DNA of 61,107 nucleotides. Source: Methylophaga sp. UBA2689. Its GTDB lineage: Bacteria > Pseudomonadota > Gammaproteobacteria > Nitrosococcales > Methylophagaceae. The notes beneath the pieces were generated by a model. The model saw only the letters and a list, made by a program, of their open reading frames with translations. It was not told where the DNA came from and made no database searches. The translations under genes and the position numbers were made by a program. Positions 55,767-61,107 of this stretch are shown here, piece by piece (within the stretch, counting starts at the first letter, position 1; each line of letters opens with the position of its first letter). The stretch lies in the NCBI GenBank assembly GCA_002354555.1, contig DELT01000031.1, positions 1 to 61,107 of the forward strand, written 5' to 3'.

Positions 55767-56546
55767 ATGCTCACATCCATTCAAGGTAAGACGGTTATTG
55801 TTACAGGTGGCTCGAAAGGGATTGGTAAAGGTATTGCGAGTGTATTTGCTAAGCAGGGAGCCAAAGTGATGATTGCCGCCCGGGGCGAAAGTTCAGCAAA
55901 AGAGGCTATCGAAGAAATTAAAACCGCTGGAGGCACCGCTGAATATTATTTATGTGATGTCTCAAACTGGGAGCAGGTTCAGGCACTGGTTGACCATACC
56001 GAAAACACATTTGGACCCGTTGATATTCTGTGCGCTAATGCGGGCACTTTCCCGCAAAAGAAAATTGTCGATCTCTCCCCCGAAGCGTGGGATGACATCA
56101 TGTCGACTAATTTGAAAAGCACCTTTCTGTGTGTCAAAGCCTGTATTCCACAATTTGAAAAGCTTGGTAAAGGTCGTGTCGTGGTCACGTCATCCATTAC
56201 AGGTCCCATTACCGGCTACCCCGGATGGGCCCATTATGGGGCGACCAAAGCGGGACAACTTGGTTTTATGAAAACCGCTGCGATGGAACTGGCACGTTAT
56301 AACACCACCATTAATGCCGTAATGCCGGGCAATATTGTCACGGAAGGTCTGGCCAGTCTGGGTGAAGATTATCTCAACAGCATGGCTGCTGCGATTCCAT
56401 TAAAACGACTTGGTGCTGTAGAAGATATCGCCAATGCGGCATTGTTTTTTGCTTCAGATGAAGCAGCCTATATCACCGGCCAGCAAATGGTTATTGATGG
56501 TGGTCAGACCTTACCAGAATGCGTCGAAGCCGTAGACGAAATCTAG
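55767..56546 (+). CDS. Short-chain dehydrogenase/reductase (3-oxoacyl reductase-like)
   Basis: 259 residues from ATG 55767, chosen for its TGGAGG site; an upstream frame to 55701 adds unrelated residues. TGGSKGIGKGIA is the cofactor motif, 'LCANAGTF' follows, and the catalytic YGATK lies at about 160, with a serine in TSSITG. FabG-like SDR. Its divergent position opposite the kinase/PLP fusion suggests it oxidises or reduces an intermediate of the same pathway (inference). Confidence 0.9.
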   Translation: MLTSIQGKTVIVTGGSKGIGKGIASVFAKQGAKVMIAARGESSAKEAIEEIKTAGGTAEYYLCDVSNWEQVQALVDHTENTFGPVDILCANAGTFPQKKIVDLSPEAWDDIMSTNLKSTFLCVKACIPQFEKLGKGRVVVTSSITGPITGYPGWAHYGATKAGQLGFMKTAAMELARYNTTINAVMPGNIVTEGLASLGEDYLNSMAAAIPLKRLGAVEDIANAALFFASDEAAYITGQQMVIDGGQTLPECVEAVDEI

Positions 56547-56648
56547 CATGATTAAACCAAGATGTGATGTCAGCGGAAAAGCTGTTTGAGCATTTTACCG
56601 ACGTCAGAACAAATGATTGTCTTATAAAAGCCGAGGATTATTGCTTCG

Positions 56649-57071
56649 TCAGTTGCCACCGAACTGAGCAATAATCTCTGCTTCGGTGAGATTTCTGGTT
56701 TTTTCGGCAAACGAGTAATAACCGGGTTTGTTATCGATAAAGACCTGTTCGGCCAATTGCCATTGCTGTTTTTCGTCAAACAATCCTACTGGAATGGCAT
56801 AAAAACCACCCTGCTTGAAGCGGTAAAACAGATGGGTTCCACATTGCTGACAGAAGCCCCGCTCAGCCCAGTCGGATGAACTGTAAACGCCGATATTCTC
56901 ATTACCTTCAAAACGCACATCGTCTTCACATTCAGCCACTAACAGTGGACCACCGCCCCATTTCCGGCACATATCACAATGACAGGCTCCCACATGATTA
57001 CTTTTAGGTTTTGCACTGAGTTTTACAGAACCACAAAGGCAACTGCCTTTTTGCTTTGTTATTGGATCCAT
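56649..57071 (-). CDS. GFA-family zinc protein
   Basis: 140 residues from ATG 57071, which follows AAGGAG; the frame opens earlier at 57134 without conservation. Cysteine motifs: GSCLCGSVKL, ACHCDMCRKWGGGP and CQQCGTHLFYRF, the GFA/CENP-V zinc pattern. The role is unproven (see the other GFA gene at 29937). Convergent with the SDR gene. Confidence 0.85.
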   Translation of the reverse strand: MDPITKQKGSCLCGSVKLSAKPKSNHVGACHCDMCRKWGGGPLLVAECEDDVRFEGNENIGVYSSSDWAERGFCQQCGTHLFYRFKQGGFYAIPVGLFDEKQQWQLAEQVFIDNKPGYYSFAEKTRNLTEAEIIAQFGGN

Positions 57072-57188
57072 TTTTTTCTCCTTAATCAGATGAAAGAACC
57101 TGATCTTGTTGTGTTTTTGATATAGCTTTATCAATGGATAATGTTTTTATACATGTTCAATATTTTGAAATAAAATGCTTCGGAAAAT

Positions 57189-57788
57189 TCAAAACCAACG
57201 TTTGAACAACCAATGGGAAGGCAGATAAACGACTGTCACAAACGCAACAAACAACAAGGCCAGATATACTAACGGCGGTAACCAGGTTTGCGGCTGAGCA
57301 GGACCATATACCCAGTTGATATTATCCGATGGCCCGGATACCAGATAGGTCACGGGTAACACCACCATCGCCAACAGAATCTGTAAAGGTAGCGCCCTTT
57401 GATCGTAGCCCAGACGCATCAACGTCAAAATGAGCACGGGCGGAAGTGCCAGATGAAAGGCAGCCGAGAGAATTTGTATATGCCATTGCGATTCCTCAGC
57501 AAACATATACCCGGCAATATTTATGAAATGTCCACCACTGACAAAATCCAGCACCCACATCAGCTCCAGAAAAAGAACGCTGACAGCCATCATGCTTGAT
57601 AATAAACGGTTTTCCAGCCAAAGGGCCGGCACCATAACAATCAGTGCAATGTCGGAAAACCATAAAAAATTAGTCATCCCCAAATCGCGCCAATACACCG
57701 GCACGATGATGCAGACCATCAGCGTAAAAGACCATTTCAACCATGATGGAATGCGATTCTTTGCCATAAGGAACTCATTCAATTGCAT
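57189..57788 (-). CDS. Uncharacterised polytopic membrane protein
   Basis: 199 residues with about six membrane helices and conserved-looking aromatic and proline positions ('WFSDIALIVMVPALWLENRLL', 'AAFHLALPPVLILTLMRLGYD', 'SGPSDNINWVYGPA'). I recognise no named family, though similar proteins are annotated as conserved membrane proteins. Start may be 57767 (MAKNRI) rather than 57788; neither has a strong ribosome site. Downstream (minus) neighbour of the PgpA-like gene by 96 bases. Confidence 0.7.
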   Translation of the reverse strand: MQLNEFLMAKNRIPSWLKWSFTLMVCIIVPVYWRDLGMTNFLWFSDIALIVMVPALWLENRLLSSMMAVSVLFLELMWVLDFVSGGHFINIAGYMFAEESQWHIQILSAAFHLALPPVLILTLMRLGYDQRALPLQILLAMVVLPVTYLVSGPSDNINWVYGPAQPQTWLPPLVYLALLFVAFVTVVYLPSHWLFKRWF

Positions 57789-57884
57789 TGACTAGTTAAC
57801 AACATTACTCTGCCAGTCCGAAGTTTCACTTTCTTCGATAATAAATTACTTCTTGTAGATCAATATCTCTTCCCAGCAACTCAC

Positions 57885-58508
57885 CTATTCGTCTCTGGTT
57901 TTAATTTGCTCTGCAGAGGAAAGTTTTTGCTTGGCTGAATGGCGATACCACCGCCAGCCAATGCTGAAGATAAGTAGCGTCCACAAACAAGCAACTACAT
58001 CATCAAGCACGATCCCGACACCGCCTTTAAATGCCTCTGTCGCCCCTATAGGTGGCGGCTTGGTCCAATCCAAAATTCGACTGGTTATAAAAACACTGGC
58101 CAACAGGATGGGATGTTGATGGACTGGAAGTCCAAGCGTTGCAAGCGGAAATGTCAGTAGTTCATCAGCCACAATATGTGAATTATCTTTGTCTTCAAAA
58201 TGTACTTCCCCGTATTCACTTATTGGAATGGCCACACCAACCAGAACGATTACCGCCACTAACTGTTTCCATAACGTGAATCGACACAGATATAAACTGA
58301 ACATCAATCCTGCCAGTGCACCGGCAGTGCCTGGAATGAACGGTATACAACCCAGCCCGAAACCGATAGAAAGCATCCCTCTGAAGTTATCAGCTCTGAC
58401 ACCACAAAAAGTATGGTTGGTTACTCCAAGAAAAAAAATGAGAACTGCCACTGCAATACTCATTGCAGCGGTGAAAACAATCACTTTATTGCTAAGATGT
58501 TTATTCAT
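57885..58508 (-). CDS. Phosphatidylglycerophosphatase A family protein (PgpA-like)
   Basis: 207 residues with several membrane helices. 'GLGCIPFIPGTAGALAGL', 'HFEDKDNSHIVADELL', 'SRILDWTKPPPIG' and 'GGVGIVLDDVVA' match the PgpA active-site blocks in order. PgpA dephosphorylates phosphatidylglycerophosphate to phosphatidylglycerol. A longer N-terminus (about 40 residues before the first block) and a non-PgpA neighbourhood suggest a divergent paralogue rather than the housekeeping copy. Confidence 0.85.
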   Translation of the reverse strand: MNKHLSNKVIVFTAAMSIAVAVLIFFLGVTNHTFCGVRADNFRGMLSIGFGLGCIPFIPGTAGALAGLMFSLYLCRFTLWKQLVAVIVLVGVAIPISEYGEVHFEDKDNSHIVADELLTFPLATLGLPVHQHPILLASVFITSRILDWTKPPPIGATEAFKGGVGIVLDDVVACLWTLLIFSIGWRWYRHSAKQKLSSAEQIKTRDE

Positions 58509-58674
58509 TGTTCACCAAAATCCTATCTAGTGATACCATCGAATCAAGAGCTTCTTATCATGATGAAGTTTGCAGGGATGTGTCTACATCCTTTTTTCTG
58601 AATACTCCCATTTAACCTAAATGTAACGACTAATTGTCGCCCGAGCGAACCACTACCATAACCGGAGGTGAAGC

Positions 58675-59790
58675 ATGGAAAGACGAGATTTTCTTACAGC
58701 TGTTGCAGGCACCAGTTTGGCGCTAACCCCACTGCTGTCAAAAGCACAAGCTAAATCAACCCCCTCAAGAAACCCTGAAACGTTGCCAATGAACAGCGGT
58801 GAATCCAAACGCTACCGACCCAAACACCGTGTCGGACTTGGTGGTGCTATCGGACTGGGAGATATGCGAAAGATATTGACCGAAAAAGAAGCATTCGAAC
58901 TCATATACACCGCCTGGGATGAGGGCATTCGCTATTATGATACCTCTCCTTGGTATGGGCTGGGACTTAGCGAACGTCGCCATGCCATGTTACTTTCGGC
59001 TCAGGAACTGGGATCATATGAAGTGTCTTCTAAAATTGGACGCCTTCTGGAGCCCGACTCAGGCTATAACCACGATGGCTGGGATGGTGTAAACAATTTT
59101 AATTACTTCTACGACTACAGTGCTTCCGGTACTCGCCGTTCAATTGAAGATAGCCTTCACCGTATGGGCGTACCCAGTCTGGATATGGTTTTTATTCACG
59201 ACCTGTCACCGGACAATGATGATATGGGTGAAAACTGGAAAGAGTATTTCCAGACCGCACTGAACGGGGCGATGCCAGAATTGATTAAAATGCGTGAGGA
59301 AGGCCTTATCAAAGGCTGGGGCATGGGCGTTAATACCATACCACCCGCCAAAGCGGCCATTGAACAATCAGATCCCGACATCATTCTTCTGGCCACACAA
59401 TATTCTCTGCTCAAGCATGACGATGCGCTCCACCAAATCTTTCCATTGGCAAAAGAACGGGAGATCTCTTTTGTCCTGGGAGCACCACTGAACTCGGGCT
59501 ATTTGGCTGGCAATAATTACTACAATTACCATTACGGCGCACCGGAACGCATTCATCAAAAACGTGAGCAATACCGTAAGCTGGCAAAAGAACTTGAAGT
59601 AGATCTACGTACTGCTGCTTTGCATTTCTGTAATGCACCAGACGTGGTGAGTGCCATATTACCCGGCGCCAGCAAGCCCGAACATATTCGTGAAAATATG
59701 GCATCGTTGACCAGTAGTGTGCCAAGGGAATTCTGGGACGAGGCTAAACAGCGAGGTTTAATGGACGAAAACGCACCAGTTCCCTCCTAG
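58675..59790 (+). CDS. Tat-exported aldo/keto reductase
   Basis: 371 residues. The N-terminus MERRDFLTAVAGTSLALTPLLSKA is a Tat signal (RRDFL) with an alanine-rich cleavage site. The aldo-keto reductase barrel has the catalytic Asp/Tyr in 'RYYDTSPWYGLGLSERR', the lysine in 'EVSSKIGR' and the histidine in 'DMVFIHDL'. Close to the D-threo-aldose (fucose) 1-dehydrogenase group. Export of a folded NAD(P) enzyme to the periplasm is uncommon. GGAGG precedes the ATG; a terminator follows. Confidence 0.88.
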   Translation: MERRDFLTAVAGTSLALTPLLSKAQAKSTPSRNPETLPMNSGESKRYRPKHRVGLGGAIGLGDMRKILTEKEAFELIYTAWDEGIRYYDTSPWYGLGLSERRHAMLLSAQELGSYEVSSKIGRLLEPDSGYNHDGWDGVNNFNYFYDYSASGTRRSIEDSLHRMGVPSLDMVFIHDLSPDNDDMGENWKEYFQTALNGAMPELIKMREEGLIKGWGMGVNTIPPAKAAIEQSDPDIILLATQYSLLKHDDALHQIFPLAKEREISFVLGAPLNSGYLAGNNYYNYHYGAPERIHQKREQYRKLAKELEVDLRTAALHFCNAPDVVSAILPGASKPEHIRENMASLTSSVPREFWDEAKQRGLMDENAPVPS

Positions 59791-59810
59791 GCCAGTATAT
59801 GTCAGCGATA

Positions 59811-59856
59811 AAGGGGAAGATTTATTCAATTTAAAATAAATCTATCCCCTTTTTTT
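59811..59856. terminator. Bidirectional Rho-independent terminator
   Basis: A long stem, AAGGGGAAGATTTATT paired with AATAAATCTATCCCCTT (one mismatch), is followed by seven T. It lies between convergent genes and serves the aldo/keto reductase; the A-rich 5' side gives a T-run on the other strand for the EamA gene. Confidence 0.88.
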
Positions 59857-59891
59857 CATCCGCCATATCAAGATAGTTTTTGAATACAAAC

Positions 59892-60800
59892 TCATTTTTG
59901 AGTGCTGTTATACAGGCTCAACACGGTCACAGTCACAATGATCAGTCCCATGCCAAAAAACTGTGTTGCGGATAAGCTTTCATCTAAAACCACTATCCCA
60001 AACAGCGAGGCTGTAACCGGTTCGACCATTGCCACAATAGCCACCACAGTTGGGGCAGTGTGTTTCAGTCCAACGATATAGATAATGAAAGATATCCCTG
60101 CGCCAAGCACTCCCAACAACACAAACAGGAACCAATTCGGTGAGCTCAATACTGACACTGTCTGTTCAATATCTATAAACCAGATAAGAATGCTGATCAG
60201 AACTCCAAACGCTATAACGAGAATCGCCTGTGGGCTACCGTGTGGAGTTGCATACTTGAAACCAAAAATGAATATCGCATAGGAAAGGCCGGAGAGTAGG
60301 CCGGCTCCAGCGGCAACAAGGGTGACGTCATCTTTATCAATGTCATATAACCCCATCAGTAACATGATCCCCATAATGACCATTGCTATAGCGAACCATT
60401 TGAACAAAGAAGGCCTTTCAATTTTGAGTGCAAAAGAAACGAGAAAGACGAACACGGGGGCGCAATACATCAGCGTTACAGCAACCGCAACGCTTCCCTC
60501 GGCAATGCTCCTGAAATAAAAAGCGAAGTTGCCAGCGACGCCCACCCCAGCAAGAATCGACCAACCCCATAATCGCCAATTTGCTAATCCACTGTTATGC
60601 GGTCGCAACGCTAGCCAGATCAGAACGAACAACAGTCCTATCAATCCACGGTAGAAAGACACCACTAACGAGCTCCAGCCTTCTGCTGTGAGGATGCCAC
60701 CAATTCCACCTGCAAGTCCCCAACACATTGCCGCCAGCACCACAAATAACGTGCCCGGACTTACATGTTTGTTGGATGACATTAGCGATTTGTGCAACAT
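59892..60800 (-). CDS. EamA family (drug/metabolite transporter) protein
   Basis: 302 residues with ten membrane helices in two EamA repeats: 'GTLFVVLAAMCWGLAGGIGGILTAEGWSSLVVSFYRGLIGLLFVLIW' and 'ALAAAGLLSGLSYAIFIFG..'-like second half. DMT exporters move metabolites or drugs. The substrate is unknown. It is the upstream neighbour of map by 40 bases on the same strand. Confidence 0.9.
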   Translation of the reverse strand: MLHKSLMSSNKHVSPGTLFVVLAAMCWGLAGGIGGILTAEGWSSLVVSFYRGLIGLLFVLIWLALRPHNSGLANWRLWGWSILAGVGVAGNFAFYFRSIAEGSVAVAVTLMYCAPVFVFLVSFALKIERPSLFKWFAIAMVIMGIMLLMGLYDIDKDDVTLVAAGAGLLSGLSYAIFIFGFKYATPHGSPQAILVIAFGVLISILIWFIDIEQTVSVLSSPNWFLFVLLGVLGAGISFIIYIVGLKHTAPTVVAIVAMVEPVTASLFGIVVLDESLSATQFFGMGLIIVTVTVLSLYNSTQK

Positions 60801-60840
60801 TCTAAATAGCCTTTAGAGAGTTGTTCAGGTGATCTGCAGG

Positions 60841-61107
60841 TTAGTTACATTCCTCTTCCCGGAGCGTAAGCACCTCGTAACCATTCGAAGTAACCGCAAT
60901 GGTGTGTTCCCATTGTGCAGATAACTTTTTATCACTGGTTACCACGGTCCATCCATCTTTCTTTTGTTTCACCTTGGCCTTTCCCTGATTGATCATCGGC
61001 TCGATGGTGAAGGTCATTCCTTCCTGTAAAACCAGTCCTTTTCTTGGCTGGCCAAAATGTAAAACTGCAGGTTCTTCGTGCATTTCTCGACCAATGCCGT
61101 GACCACA
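60841..61107 (-). CDS. map: Methionine aminopeptidase, type I, 3' part (5' end outside window)
   Basis: The frame runs off the right edge: CGHGIGREMHEEP leads in, and the visible ~89 residues carry 'GHGIGREMHEEP', 'GMTFTIEPMI' and 'SAQWEHTIAVT', with metal ligands His (GHGIG), Glu (FTIEP) and Glu (WEHT). It removes the initiator methionine from nascent proteins. The C-terminus is complete. Confidence 0.95.
   Translation of the reverse strand, partial: CGHGIGREMHEEPAVLHFGQPRKGLVLQEGMTFTIEPMINQGKAKVKQKKDGWTVVTSDKKLSAQWEHTIAVTSNGYEVLTLREEECN

Overview
The window is a 61 kb, moderately AT-rich, densely coding chromosomal stretch of a gammaproteobacterium. The evidence is gene order and family: a gmk-rpoZ-spoT-ridA-recG run with ubiC/ubiA, yicC facing rph-rdgB-hemW, a hom-thrC pair with an alaC-type aminotransferase, and rlmJ, yadG/yadH, yrdA and pgpA relatives. 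A VPLPA-CTERM type C-terminus, two GFA-like (formaldehyde-activating type) proteins and the overall codon style are compatible with a marine methylotroph such as Methylophaga. That assignment is inference and not certain. I saw no rRNA, tRNA, IS element, phage gene or CRISPR array.

Layout. 1-1353: tail of a DUF1538 membrane protein translationally coupled to a PII-like regulator, then a CBS-pair protein. 1357-9251 (minus): nuclease, ubiA, ubiC, recG, ridA, spoT, rpoZ, gmk. 9450-13311 (plus): a Fur-box-preceded ferric iron ABC importer (binding protein, fused permease, ATPase) with a perfect hairpin between its first two genes. 13430-15907: a VPLPA-CTERM secreted protein and a membrane diguanylate cyclase. 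16009-21295: a FadL porin, yicC, then rph-rdgB-hemW and a small exported protein. 21302-25485 (minus): membrane protein, thrC, hom, alaC. 25580-33927: HDOD protein, then many single metabolic or repair genes (VOC, ATL, DoxX, topoisomerase IB, RlmJ, GFA, old-yellow-enzyme, SDR, and a TlpA-like/DsbG redox pair). 34127-40457: MFS transporter, a decayed SRPBCC fragment, VOC, ion channel, flavoprotein, kinase-like protein, ICMT-like methyltransferase, NlpC/P60 lipoprotein, DUF1622. 40619-42673: a protein-isoaspartate methyltransferase/erythromycin-esterase fusion. 43069-47031: DUF3617, MAPEG, gamma carbonic anhydrase, HDOD and HD-GYP proteins. 47089-50932: ABC-2 exporter, two exported unknowns, DUF3144. 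51180-56546: amino-acid permease, DeoR regulator, a kinase/class-III PLP enzyme fusion and an SDR, which look like one catabolic module. 56649-61107: GFA protein, membrane protein, PgpA-like, Tat-exported aldo-keto reductase, EamA exporter and the 3' part of map.

The most promising under-described items are: (a) the kinase/PLP-lyase fusion with its permease, DeoR regulator and SDR, a candidate route for an amino alcohol or hydroxylysine-like amine; (b) the Pcm/erythromycin-esterase fusion with a perfect palindrome about 100 bp upstream; (c) a threonine synthase with a four-cysteine insertion near its active-site domain; (d) the DUF1538/PII/CBS module; (e) the hairpin splitting the iron-transport operon. 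No large novel defence or mobile system was recognised.
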